Shown here in pieces: positions 35,940-45,025 of a stretch of DNA of 64,000 nt. Position 1 is the stretch's first letter. Each line of letters opens with the position of its first letter. The stretch comes from JAPOXR01 sp965219635. Lineage in GTDB: Bacteria > Pseudomonadota > Alphaproteobacteria > Rhodobacterales > Rhodobacteraceae. The stretch is taken from contig OZ244783.1 of NCBI GenBank assembly GCA_965219635.1, forward strand, positions 2,294,001 through 2,358,000, in the 5' to 3' direction. The translations under genes and the position numbers were made by a program. The notes beneath the pieces were generated by a model. The model was given only the letters and a program-made list of their open reading frames with translations, made no database searches and was not told the origin of the DNA.

Positions 35940-36484
35940 AAGCCGAACTGACTTCAGGTTGTCTGCCCACTGCCGGTCATTCGGTTCTTGGGCACTTCCA
36001 GGATCGCTTGGGAACCCATGGAAGTAACGAGCAACGTTCAAATCGGCAGGACCGTATCCACTGCGGCTGTCGGCCGAGCAACCGGGAGTGGATAACGTGA
36101 CAATTCCTCATGCATGAGAAACAGGATACTGCCAACTTTCGTGAAGCCGGACGCACTATTGCCGCTCACATCAATCTCTGCTGACTCTCCTCTCCAACGA
36201 TGAACGCAGACATTCTGATACAATCAGTGGACCGAGAAACCTGGTCATGACTCTTGTTCAATCGAAGGTTGGCGGGACTGCGGAGACGGCCACTTCCTGT
36301 CCAACCTGCAAACCCGCCTGGAGGGGAATGATCGTCTCAACTTTGGCAAAAGTTTTTCGGGAGATTGCGCCGGACCGGAGTACACCGATCTGAGGCTCCC
36401 TTACTACACGGCCATCAACCCGGCCGCTGCCGGGATACAGGACCTCGCAGCACACCGACTCAGCGTGTGAAGCAGCTTCCGGCT
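35940..36484. other. 0.5-kb gap between aroA and the M48 gene
   Basis: No confident gene. A minus-strand frame ending at 36258 would give 65 or more residues (ending AGLQVGQEVAVSAVPPTFD) just after the M48 gene, and could be a small co-transcribed gene, but it matches no family I know. No terminator-grade hairpin was seen. Confidence 0.35.
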
Positions 36485-37321
36485 TCAGTTTCGTGCGATA
36501 ACCAAAGGAACGCCGGTTTTCGCGTCCTCAATGGCTGATAGGATATGGGCAACACGCCTGTTGTCGCTCGGATGTGTCTGCAAGAACCCAACCGTCGGCT
36601 GGCCATTTCGCCGCCGTAACGTGTCCTCGCGGCTGAGACGGACGATCGTGTCGCTCATTGCCGACGGCGGATACCCTGCCCTTTGCAGGATATAGATCGC
36701 CGTCCTGTCAGCTTCGATTTCCATTTCTGGGCTGTAGGCGGTGCTGCCGACCGTGTAACCGATATTGATCAGGTCTTCCGTCGTTTGAGGATCGTAGTAC
36801 TGGCCGCTATCCGATGCGAGAACAGCCGCAATTCCCCCACCGATGACAGCGCCGACCAATGCATTGTTCATCTTCTTGTCGACATGGCCGTACATGACAT
36901 GCGCAAACTCATGTGCAACTACAGCCGCAATCTCGGCGTCCGACCCGGAAATGTGAATGATCCCTCCGTGCAGGCCTACATTTCCCTCCATGTCCGCATA
37001 GGCGTTGGGATCTGTCCTGTCGGGGAAGACCGTAACTTCGGCAATCAGCACCTGCTCACAGTCCTCGACAGGCAAAGCCAATTCCATACAGACTTCGTAA
37101 CTGGCCTTGCGCACTGGCCAGACTACGCGGTCAGCAGTTGAGGCCAGGTCGGCGTATTCAACATTACGCGCCGGAGCCACTGTGGATGTGTTGATCACAT
37201 CCTGTGCAGAATCCCGATATTCCGCAGACGGCTCACCAATTTCCAGTACGGGCTTTGAACAACCTGCGGCGAGAGTCGCCAACGCAAATAGCAACACAGC
37301 GACCGGCTTAACCCTGCTCAT
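36485..37321 (-). CDS. M48-family metalloprotease, lipoprotein
   Basis: 278 residues from the ATG at 37321 (MSRVKPVAVLLFALATLAAG-C), which has GGAG 9 nt upstream; Mets at 37336 and 37390 are alternatives. The signal peptide ends in lipobox LAAGC, so the protein should be lipid-anchored in the envelope. The zinc protease motif HEFAH lies in AAVVAHEFAHVMYGHVDKK, with the third ligand region MEIEADRTAIYILQRAGY. Relatives (LoiP/BepA-like) act in outer-membrane protein quality control. It follows trmB on the same strand with a 106-bp gap. Confidence 0.9.
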   Translation of the reverse strand: MSRVKPVAVLLFALATLAAGCSKPVLEIGEPSAEYRDSAQDVINTSTVAPARNVEYADLASTADRVVWPVRKASYEVCMELALPVEDCEQVLIAEVTVFPDRTDPNAYADMEGNVGLHGGIIHISGSDAEIAAVVAHEFAHVMYGHVDKKMNNALVGAVIGGGIAAVLASDSGQYYDPQTTEDLINIGYTVGSTAYSPEMEIEADRTAIYILQRAGYPPSAMSDTIVRLSREDTLRRRNGQPTVGFLQTHPSDNRRVAHILSAIEDAKTGVPLVIARN

Positions 37322-37427
37322 CTGCATCTGCTCCATTCCAGTTTTGCCATCCGGTTGACTGGCAATCTTAAACATCCAATTCTCAAGCACACCGCAACAT
37401 CTGGCAGTGTGCAGGCCATCTGCTCCA

Positions 37428-38147
37428 TTATATTCGCTTGAAGGTCAGGTAAAGCGGGGTTCTGCCCTCCCTGACCGCCTTCAATTCATACCGCGTTGAT
37501 TGCCAGCCTTCCCAAGGGTTGAGCCAGTCAGAACGGCGTTCCGCAACCCACCGGAATTCCGGCATCCTTGAGACTTCAACCACTGCCTGCCGTGCATAAT
37601 CCGGGATATCGGTTGCGATGCGCAATTCTGATCCTGCGCGCATGCAACGCATCAGAGGCGAAAGGTATTCGCCCGTGACAAAGCGGCGGCGGTGATGCCG
37701 GCGTTTGGGCCAGGGATCCGGATACAGGAGATACACTCTGTCCAATGAGTCGTCCGGTGCAACATCGAAAAAATCGCGAACATCACCCGGATGGATGCGT
37801 ACGTTGGATTGCGCGCCTTTCTCTAGTTTCGAAAGCAGGGTAGCGACGCCGTTGATGTAGGGTTCGCACCCCACAAACCCGATTTCCGGATGCCGCCCTG
37901 CCAGCCAGGCCAGGTGTTCACCGGCTCCAAATCCCACCTCAAGCCAAACCTCCCGGCCCGGCCCGAAACACGAGCCCAGATCGATGGGAAGGCGCGATGG
38001 GTTGGCCTCCGGATCAACTCCTTGCAGCAGATGACGTTCAAGGCGATTTTCCAGCAGCCACCGCTGGTTCGGCCGCAGCGACTTTCCGATCCTGCGTCCG
38101 TAGAAGTTCCTTGCAGGTGTGCCGGCGCCTTTGGTTGTGCCGGTCAT
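37428..38147 (-). CDS. trmB: tRNA (guanine-N7-)-methyltransferase
   Basis: 239 residues. It methylates G46 of tRNAs with SAM. The SAM-binding motif is VWLEVGFGAGEHLAWLAGRH and the signature LLYPDPWPKRRHHRRRFV is complete. The C-terminus has TRYELKAVREGRTPLYLTF. It is 55 bp after metK on the same strand, the usual alphaproteobacterial order, so the enzyme sits next to the gene that makes its methyl donor. Confidence 0.96.
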   Translation of the reverse strand: MTGTTKGAGTPARNFYGRRIGKSLRPNQRWLLENRLERHLLQGVDPEANPSRLPIDLGSCFGPGREVWLEVGFGAGEHLAWLAGRHPEIGFVGCEPYINGVATLLSKLEKGAQSNVRIHPGDVRDFFDVAPDDSLDRVYLLYPDPWPKRRHHRRRFVTGEYLSPLMRCMRAGSELRIATDIPDYARQAVVEVSRMPEFRWVAERRSDWLNPWEGWQSTRYELKAVREGRTPLYLTFKRI

Positions 38148-38202
38148 GGGTGTTGCTCTGATTTATGGCCCCGGGATGAGGCAGCAGTCCTACGACCTGC
38201 GG

Positions 38203-39375
38203 TCAGAACGCCTTCCTCAGATCCTCGACCAGGTTGGTTTGTTCCCAGGAAAACCCGCCATCTTCCTCGGGAACACGGCCGAAATGCCCGTAGGCAGCCG
38301 TCCGCCGATAGATGGGCCGCCCAAGGCAGAGGTGTTTTCTGATGCCGCCTGGGGTCAGATCCATCAACTCCCTGAGTTTCTTTTCGATACCGGCCGGATC
38401 AACACTTGAGGTTCCATAGGTATCAACCAGGATGGATACCGGGTCCGACTTGCCGATCGCATAGGCGATCTGAATGCAGCAACGGCCAGCCAGTCCGGCT
38501 GCGACCACATTCTTGGCCAGATAGCGGGCCGCATATGCCGCCGACCTGTCCACCTTTGTGGGATCCTTGCCGGAAAACGCTCCGCCGCCATGCGGAGCCG
38601 CGCCGCCATAGGTGTCAACGATGATCTTCCGGCCGGTCAGTCCGCAGTCGGCACTCGGACCGCCCTTCACGAACTTGCCTGTGGGGTTCACGTACCATGA
38701 AGGCTGATCAGCCAACCACTCGCCAGGCAGCGCTTCATTGACATAAGGGGCAACGATTTCCCTGACGTCGTCAGAAGTCAGTTCCTCGTCGAAATGCTGC
38801 GTCGACACGACGATGGAGGTCACTGCTACCGGTTTTCCGTCTACGTATCGGAAGGTGATCTGCGACTTGGCATCCGGCCCAAGCCGGGATTCCGAGCCAT
38901 TCCGCCTAGCCGCCGACATGTGGCGGAGAACCTTGTGCGCATAATATATCGGCGCCGGCATCAATTCCGGTGTTTCATCAACCGCATAGCCGAACATCAT
39001 GCCCTGATCGCCAGCTCCCTCGCGTTTGCCGCTCGCTTCATCGGCGTCGACACCTTGGGCGATATTCTCGGATTGCTTGTGAAGGTGGTTTTGGACTTCG
39101 ATCGTCTTCCAGTGGAAACCGTCCTGGTCGTAGCCGATGTCCTTCACGCAGTCCCTGACGATCTGTTCGACCCGGGCAGTTACACTCTGCGGTCCGCGTA
39201 CCTCGCCGGCCACGATGACCCTGTCCTTGGTTGCCATCGCCTCGCATGCCACCCTTGAGTGCGGGTCCTCTTGCATGAAGGCGTCAAGCACCGCATCCGA
39301 GATCTGGTCGCAGACCTTGTCCGGATGACCTTCGGAAACAGACTCGGAAGTGAAGAGGTATTCGCTGTTCGGCAT
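38203..39375 (-). CDS. metK: S-adenosylmethionine synthetase
   Basis: 390 residues. It makes SAM from methionine and ATP. Signature regions: FTSESVSEGHPDKVCDQISD, GAGDQGMMFGYA and the metal/phosphate loop GGGAFSGKDPTKVDRSAAY. The start ATG has GGAG 10 nt upstream. The gene lies between lnt and trmB; the short leader (39376-39438) contains a small GGCG/CGCC hairpin but no riboswitch I can recognise. Confidence 0.97.
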   Translation of the reverse strand: MPNSEYLFTSESVSEGHPDKVCDQISDAVLDAFMQEDPHSRVACEAMATKDRVIVAGEVRGPQSVTARVEQIVRDCVKDIGYDQDGFHWKTIEVQNHLHKQSENIAQGVDADEASGKREGAGDQGMMFGYAVDETPELMPAPIYYAHKVLRHMSAARRNGSESRLGPDAKSQITFRYVDGKPVAVTSIVVSTQHFDEELTSDDVREIVAPYVNEALPGEWLADQPSWYVNPTGKFVKGGPSADCGLTGRKIIVDTYGGAAPHGGGAFSGKDPTKVDRSAAYAARYLAKNVVAAGLAGRCCIQIAYAIGKSDPVSILVDTYGTSSVDPAGIEKKLRELMDLTPGGIRKHLCLGRPIYRRTAAYGHFGRVPEEDGGFSWEQTNLVEDLRKAF

Positions 39376-39438
39376 GGATGGTTATCTCCACAAGGCGTGA
39401 GCGCCAGCAGCGGGAAGTAGCAATGCCCGGCGCACCGG

Positions 39439-40959
39439 TCAACGCCCTTTCTTGAACCGCCACCACAACAGGAAGCCTGCAATCATAGTGCAAATCGCCA
39501 GCAGCGGAATGTGACCGGTTCGGGAATATACGGTGGGAGCCAGTGCAGGTGGGACTTCCAAATCAAGTATTCCCTGCTCTCCCAACTCGATCTGCCCGGC
39601 GAGGACCCCCCTAGCATCGAACACTGCCGAGATTCCGGTATTGGCAACCCTGACCAGTGGAACACCCATCTCGATTGCTCGCATCCTGGCCTGCTCCAGA
39701 TGCTGTTGGGGCCCGGAGAATGTCCCGAACCAGGCATCGTTGGTAACCTGTACCATGATGTCCGGTCGCTCCTGGCGGCGGACCCAGCTCCAGAAGATTG
39801 CCTCGTAACAGATCACTGCAAGAACCTGGCCGAGCGGTTTGACGCTAATGACTGCAGGATCTGAGCCTGGACTGAACGCGCCCGTTTCCGTCGTAGCAAG
39901 CCCGGAAACACCCCATCTCGCCAGTTGATCACCGAAAGGAATGTACTCGCCGAAGGGAACCAGTTTGCGCTTGTCATATGTCGCCGCGATTTCTCCTTCA
40001 GGACTAATCACGGCCATGCTGTTGTAAGTTGCCCTGTCAACTCGGCGCCTGATGCCAAGAACAACCCAACCACCGCTTGCGGCAGCCGCAATCTCGGAGA
40101 GTCTTGGATCGTCATTGTCCAGCAGAAATGTCGCGGCAGTCTCAGGCCAGATTACGACGTCGGGCGGCTGCCCGGTCACGGTGCCGGCTGATGTCAATTG
40201 CAGGAGGCGGTCGAAGAACTCCCGCTGGTGGTCCAAACTCCATTTGAGTTCCTGTTCCACATTCGGCTGAACCAACCGGACAACAACAAGCGCGTCTGCT
40301 TCGTCGATGGCGATGGCCAACCTTGCATTCCCGGCAATCCAAAGGATGCCGGTACTGGCCGCCACTGCGACAGTGCCTACCCACAGGCGGCGATCGGCAA
40401 ATATAGCCGCAGCAGCAAGAACCGTAAGAAGAGTCAGGCCCAGTGGTCCGACATAGGCGGCAATTTGACCTACTGGGGTCGTGGACCAGACCGTTCCTGG
40501 AAGTCCCCAGGGAAATCCGGTGAATATCACCTCACGAAGCGCCTCTGCACCGGTCAGGGTGAGCGCAAATGCGGCCGCACGCGTCCGCAGACCGGCTCCT
40601 GCAATATACGCCAATCCGAAAGAGAGCGCCCAGAAGATCGCCAATCCGCCAGCCATGAAGAAGATCGCGAAAGGTGCAAGCCAACCATCGCGGAGCGGAA
40701 ATACCAGGAAGGGCTCCACGATCCACACCATCACGAGCGCGAAGTAACCTGAACCGAACAGCCAGCCCCGTACCGTGGCCGTCTTCCAATCAGACGCAGT
40801 GGCAGCCAGACGGATGGCTACGGCAAACCCTGCCACGGTTGCTACCGGTACGGAAAAGGGAGCATGGCCAAGCGCTGCGAGCGCTCCTGACAGAAGCAAA
40901 AACAACGGCACGAGCAGGCCGCGGCGGGCAAACCGCCCTGCAAGCCGCCCGTGTTTCAA
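39439..40959 (-). CDS. lnt: Apolipoprotein N-acyltransferase
   Basis: 506 residues. An inner-membrane enzyme that adds the third acyl chain to lipoproteins. About six N-terminal membrane segments precede the nitrilase-like periplasmic domain. The catalytic triad is visible: Glu273 (IWPETAATF), Lys330 (YDKRKLVPFGEYIP) and Cys384 (VICYEAIF). A C-terminal membrane segment ends WWRFKKGR. The start appears to be TTG at 40959, 1 nt after the corC stop, because no better codon lies nearby. Confidence 0.95.
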   Translation of the reverse strand: MKHGRLAGRFARRGLLVPLFLLLSGALAALGHAPFSVPVATVAGFAVAIRLAATASDWKTATVRGWLFGSGYFALVMVWIVEPFLVFPLRDGWLAPFAIFFMAGGLAIFWALSFGLAYIAGAGLRTRAAAFALTLTGAEALREVIFTGFPWGLPGTVWSTTPVGQIAAYVGPLGLTLLTVLAAAAIFADRRLWVGTVAVAASTGILWIAGNARLAIAIDEADALVVVRLVQPNVEQELKWSLDHQREFFDRLLQLTSAGTVTGQPPDVVIWPETAATFLLDNDDPRLSEIAAAASGGWVVLGIRRRVDRATYNSMAVISPEGEIAATYDKRKLVPFGEYIPFGDQLARWGVSGLATTETGAFSPGSDPAVISVKPLGQVLAVICYEAIFWSWVRRQERPDIMVQVTNDAWFGTFSGPQQHLEQARMRAIEMGVPLVRVANTGISAVFDARGVLAGQIELGEQGILDLEVPPALAPTVYSRTGHIPLLAICTMIAGFLLWWRFKKGR

Positions 40960-40960
40960 T

Positions 40961-41872
40961 TCAACTGGGGGTCGCAGCTCCGCTCCTGCGTATGCGGATT
41001 TCCTTTATCTTCCTCGGATCGGCCGAGACGATTTCAAACTCCAGCCCCGAGCTGTCATGCCGGATGACCTCCCCGGCCACCGGCACCCGGCCGGCAAGCA
41101 GGAAGACAAGCCCACCCAGCGTGTCGACCTCGTCATCATCCTCGGCATCCAGAAGATCGCAGTCGAATTGCTCTTCGATGTCTTCCAGTGGAAAGCGAGC
41201 CGGGCACAACCAGACCCCCTTGCCCTCTTCACGGATTTGCAAGTCTTCGTCGTCATCATGCTCGTCGGAAATCTCGCCGAAGATGACTTCAACAAGATCC
41301 TCGAAGGTCACAAGGCCGTCAGTGCCGCCATATTCGTCAATGACCAGCGCCATATGAATCCGTTTGGCGCGCATGAGCCCCAGCAAATCCTCGGCGCGCA
41401 TCGAATCCGCAACATAGAGAAGATCATGCAACGTCCCGTTGCGCAGGCTGAATGCCTTATCGGTCAGGCCATTGAAGCCGTGCTCCAGTGCCAGGTCCTT
41501 GAGGTGGACAAATCCCTTTGGATCATCAAGCGTGCCCTCGAAGACAGGCAACCGGGTCCGGCCGCTGTCCCTGAAGACCGCAACTAGTTCATCCAGCCCG
41601 GTTTCCACCGGAACGGCAACAATCTCTGCCCGGGGAATGGCAAAATCCCTAACTGGAGGATTGCGCAAATTGAACGGATTCTCGGCTGGAAACTCGGGCT
41701 TGCGGGCACCATTGGACGTGTCCGGGGTTTTTTCCTCGGCCTGCTCGGTTCCAAACAGCCGCCGGAAGAAACCAGCACTGCGTTCTGGAACCGGTTCTGT
41801 CTCGGGATCTGAGATTTGCGCGCCTTGCGCCGCGCTAGAAGAACCCTCTGGTGTGCTGCCCATTCTGCTCAT
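40961..41872 (-). CDS. corC: CorC/TlyC-type CBS-domain protein (hemolysin family)
   Basis: 303 residues. Two CBS domains (RDFAIPRAEIVAVPVETGLD to MRAKRIHMALVIDEYGGTDG) are followed by the transporter-associated C-terminal domain ending EFEIVSADPRKIKEIRIRR. There are no membrane segments, so it is the soluble CorC form linked to magnesium/cobalt efflux and membrane homeostasis. It overlaps ybeY by 4 bp (ATGA) and lies directly before lnt, the normal gene order. Confidence 0.94.
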   Translation of the reverse strand: MSRMGSTPEGSSSAAQGAQISDPETEPVPERSAGFFRRLFGTEQAEEKTPDTSNGARKPEFPAENPFNLRNPPVRDFAIPRAEIVAVPVETGLDELVAVFRDSGRTRLPVFEGTLDDPKGFVHLKDLALEHGFNGLTDKAFSLRNGTLHDLLYVADSMRAEDLLGLMRAKRIHMALVIDEYGGTDGLVTFEDLVEVIFGEISDEHDDDEDLQIREEGKGVWLCPARFPLEDIEEQFDCDLLDAEDDDEVDTLGGLVFLLAGRVPVAGEVIRHDSSGLEFEIVSADPRKIKEIRIRRSGAATPS

Positions 41873-42411
41873 TTCCGCAAGGGACCTACACTCAAACTAG
41901 AGTCGGTCCGCTCTCGTGACAAGTAAGGATTTGCAATTCCGAAGTGTGCCAATGCCTTGGCCTCGATGGCTTCCATTTTCGCCGCGTCATCGTCTTCATC
42001 ATGCGCAAATCCCACGAGGTGCAAACACCCATGCACGATCAGGTGCGTAACATGATCTTCTGGTGCCTTGCCCTGCTCCTGAGCCTCGCGCATGCAGGTT
42101 TCAAATGCCACCGCAATGCTCCCGAGACTGCCGCCCTTATCAGGCCTTGCGGGATCTGGGTTATTCGGCCAAGCAAGCACGTTAGTAGGCGCTTCAACGT
42201 TGCGGAAGCGGTGGTTAAGGTCGGTTATGCGCCGGTCGTCGCAACCGAGTATGTCGATCTCGCGACCGCAGGTGGTTACGCGAGCGCCCCGCAATGCCAC
42301 GGCGCAAGCTGCCCCGCCGATGGTTGCAAGGCCGATTTCGTTCCAGCGCGGATCTTCGATCACCGTATCGACAACGAGACCGGGATATTCAGCGGTTTTC
42401 GGAATACGCAT
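41869..42411 (-). CDS. ybeY: Endoribonuclease YbeY
   Basis: 180 residues from the ATG at 42411 (MRIPKTAEYPGLVVD); a start at 42465 is in frame but would lie inside phoH. The zinc motif HGCLHLVGFAHDED gives the three His ligands (H-x3-H-x5-H). The enzyme matures rRNA 3' ends and takes part in ribosome quality control. It overlaps the phoH end by about 22 bp and corC by 4 bp. Confidence 0.95.
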   Translation of the reverse strand: MRIPKTAEYPGLVVDTVIEDPRWNEIGLATIGGAACAVALRGARVTTCGREIDILGCDDRRITDLNHRFRNVEAPTNVLAWPNNPDPARPDKGGSLGSIAVAFETCMREAQEQGKAPEDHVTHLIVHGCLHLVGFAHDEDDDAAKMEAIEAKALAHFGIANPYLSRERTDSSLSVGPLRK

Positions 42412-43387
42412 TGATGATCCGCGCAACGATCGAATTCCTGACCACATCCTCCGCTGTAAGTTCACTGAACGCTATTCCATCAACGCCGCTAAGAACCCTT
42501 CTCGCCTCAATCAGCCCGGACTCGGCGCCCCGCGGAAGATCAATTTGGGTTATGTCTCCCGTGACTGCCATCCTGGAGTTGACGCCAAGCCGTGTGAGGA
42601 ACATCCGCATCTGCATGCAGGTGGCATTCTGGGCCTCGTCCAGAACCACAAAGGCGGAGGAAAGCGTCCGGCCGCGCATGAACGCGAGCGGAGCGATTTC
42701 GATTTTCCGTTCATCAATCATGCGGGCGATCTGTTTCCCGGGCATGAACCCGTACAACGCATCGTAGAGAGGCTGCATGTAGGGGTCGACTTTCTCCTTC
42801 ATATCGCCAGGCAGAAATCCCAGCCTCTCGCCAGCCTCCAGCGCAGGCCGGGCAAGCACAATCCGGTCAACCTCGTTGTCAAGCAAAAGCGCTACCGCGA
42901 CCGCTACAGCCAGATAGGTCTTGCCAGTGCCCGCGGGACCTATTCCGAACACCAGCGTGTTGCTGGTCATTGCGCGGACGTAATCCTGCTGCGCGCTTGT
43001 TCGCGGTTCGACAGTCCTTCGCTTTGTTCTGATACTCACTCCATCGGAGGTTATCGTGATGCGGGGTTTGGCGGTATCGTCCGAATGCATGCCGGATGAC
43101 GGTTCGAACCTTACAGCAGCATCCACATCCTCCGGCTCGATACTCCGGTCGTACTCAAGCTGCTCGTAAAGCGAACGCAGAGCTCTCTCGGCGATTTCCC
43201 GTCCACTAGCTGTGCCAACCAGAATTAAACGGTTGCCACGGCGTACGATCTGGATCCCGAGTTCCTTTTCGATACGTACCAGATTGCAATCGTGCGCTCC
43301 GCAAAGCGCGATCAACAGCCGGTTGTCCGGGAAGACCACGCGTGTTTCCCGATTGGAAGTCTGCGAGCCGTCCACTATGAACCCCAC
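42389..43387 (-). CDS. phoH: PhoH-family ATPase (YbeZ)
   Basis: 332 residues. A P-loop ATPase that partners YbeY in RNA metabolism. Walker A GPAGTGKTYLA and Walker B VVLDEAQNATCMQM are present, with GFLPGDMKEKVDPYMQPLYD between. The start is GTG 43387 or GTG 43375 (GGGG spaced 7 nt before the latter). It is followed by ybeY. The gap of 154 bp to miaB is on the same strand. Confidence 0.95.
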   Translation of the reverse strand: MGFIVDGSQTSNRETRVVFPDNRLLIALCGAHDCNLVRIEKELGIQIVRRGNRLILVGTASGREIAERALRSLYEQLEYDRSIEPEDVDAAVRFEPSSGMHSDDTAKPRITITSDGVSIRTKRRTVEPRTSAQQDYVRAMTSNTLVFGIGPAGTGKTYLAVAVAVALLLDNEVDRIVLARPALEAGERLGFLPGDMKEKVDPYMQPLYDALYGFMPGKQIARMIDERKIEIAPLAFMRGRTLSSAFVVLDEAQNATCMQMRMFLTRLGVNSRMAVTGDITQIDLPRGAESGLIEARRVLSGVDGIAFSELTAEDVVRNSIVARIINAYSENR

Positions 43388-43541
43388 TTCAAGTAACCCC
43401 TGCAGAGCAGAACTGGCGCACGCGGAAGCTGCAACCTGTTCGGGCGCCGTGCCTGTTCATGATCGTCAACAGAGCCGGGCACTCCTTCCGGGGGCAAAGT
43501 CTTGCAAGCAGCGCCAGCGAGCCAGAGTTGCACCACGTAAG

Positions 43542-44864
43542 TCAACCCTTGATCAACCGGCCAGCGAGCGAGTTCGGTTCCGAACTGGTCACGGAAACTT
43601 TCCCGATCCTGCCGAGCATGTCGGCGCTGCAGTCAACGTGAACTGCATGCAGATACTCTGACTTGCCGGCAAGTTGTCCCACTTTCCGGCCTTCCCGTTC
43701 GAAGAGAACCGATACCTCGCGTCCGACCATGGCCTCCTGAGCCGCGCGTTGCTGGAACTTGAGTAGTGCCTGCAGCCGCTGCAACCGCTCGGCTGCAACC
43801 TCTGGGTCGACTTGGGGCCTCTCTGCAGCGGGTGTTCCCGGTCTCGCAGAATACCTGAACGAGTAAGATTGACCGAAGCCGACTTCCCGAACCAGGTTCA
43901 GCGTGTCCTCAAAATCACTCTCCTCTTCTTCGGGAAAGCCGACGATGAAATCGCTCGAAAGCAGGATATCCGGTCTTGCCTTTCGGATCTTCTCAACCGT
44001 CTTCAGATATTCGTCCGCAGTATAGCGGCGGTTCATCCTCTTGAGGATCCTGTCAGATCCAGACTGAACCGGCAGGTGAAGATACGGCATCAGTTTGGAA
44101 CAATTTCCATGCGCCTCGACAAGATCATCCGTCATGTCCCTCGGGTGCGAGGTCGTGAAGCGTATTCTCTCAAGGTCGTCGATCTCGGCAAGCCGCAATA
44201 TCAACCGTGCCAGTGACCACTCCGTACCGTCAGGCCCGGCCCCATGATAAGCATTCACATTCTGACCCAACAGGGTGATTTCACTGGCGCCATTACCGAC
44301 CAGCCGCTCCGCCTCCGCAAGTACACCGTTCACTGGCCTGCTGGCCTCAGCTCCCCTCGTGTAAGGCACGACGCAGAATGTGCAGAACCGGTCGCATCCT
44401 TCCTGGACCGTCAGGAACGCAGACGGGTTTGAGCGCCTTGCCGGGAATTTTGGAAGCCTGTCGAACTTGCTTTCGACCGGGAAATCGGTGTCGAGCTGAG
44501 GCCCATTCCCGAATGACTCTGCAACAAGACCAGGTAGCCGATGGTAGGCCTGTGGCCCTACCACAACATCCACCAGCGGCTGGCGATCCAATATTTCTTC
44601 ACCCTCCGCCTGGGCGACGCACCCGGCCACAACGATGCGTAGATCCGGGTTCTCGGCTTTCCTTGCCTTGTAGCGACCAAGCTCAGAATAGATCTTCTCG
44701 GTCGCCTTTTCCCGTATATGGCAGGTATTCAGGACAATAAGGTCGGCATCCTCGGCTGAAGCAGTTGCTGCATAGCCAGCGCCTGAAAGGGCATCGGCCA
44801 TCCTGCCGCCATCATAGACATTCATCTGGCAGCCATAGGATCTGATAAAGGCCCTTTTTGTCAT
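43542..44864 (-). CDS. miaB: tRNA-2-methylthio-N6-dimethylallyladenosine synthase
   Basis: 440 residues from the ATG at 44864 (MTKRAFIRSYGCQMN). Domains in order: the N-terminal UPF0004 cluster-binding domain with Cys in YGCQMN, NTCHIREKA and AGCVAQ; the radical SAM site CDRFCTFC (Cx3Cx2C); and a TRAM domain near the C-terminus (REVSVLFEREGRKVGQL). The enzyme thiomethylates A37 of tRNAs. An upstream in-frame start at 44930 exists but is less likely. It heads the block through trmB. Confidence 0.97.
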   Translation of the reverse strand: MTKRAFIRSYGCQMNVYDGGRMADALSGAGYAATASAEDADLIVLNTCHIREKATEKIYSELGRYKARKAENPDLRIVVAGCVAQAEGEEILDRQPLVDVVVGPQAYHRLPGLVAESFGNGPQLDTDFPVESKFDRLPKFPARRSNPSAFLTVQEGCDRFCTFCVVPYTRGAEASRPVNGVLAEAERLVGNGASEITLLGQNVNAYHGAGPDGTEWSLARLILRLAEIDDLERIRFTTSHPRDMTDDLVEAHGNCSKLMPYLHLPVQSGSDRILKRMNRRYTADEYLKTVEKIRKARPDILLSSDFIVGFPEEEESDFEDTLNLVREVGFGQSYSFRYSARPGTPAAERPQVDPEVAAERLQRLQALLKFQQRAAQEAMVGREVSVLFEREGRKVGQLAGKSEYLHAVHVDCSADMLGRIGKVSVTSSEPNSLAGRLIKG

Positions 44865-45025
44865 CAATCGTCCATTGCACGGGTCAGTCGACTTGAGATG
44901 GCATTTACAAAATCGCATTGAGTCATTCAATCATGCCGGGCGGAGTCGGAGCGGTTTGTCGGAGCACAAGGGATGGGCGTGACAAAGAAGCCAATTCAGC
45001 AATCGCTCCGTTGCAGGCACAGCCG

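Noticed and set aside
36258..36455. Small minus-strand frame just after the M48 gene (ends VGQEVAVSAVPPTFD)
   Set aside because: It could be a real small gene but has no family I recognise, no clear ribosome binding site, and the frame runs back into the M48 gene; kept only as a remark.
39376..39438. Possible SAM-sensing riboswitch upstream of metK
   Set aside because: SAM-II and SAM/SAH elements are known before alphaproteobacterial metK genes, but the leader is only 63 nt, contains just a short GGCG/CGCC hairpin, and lacks the conserved pieces I know.
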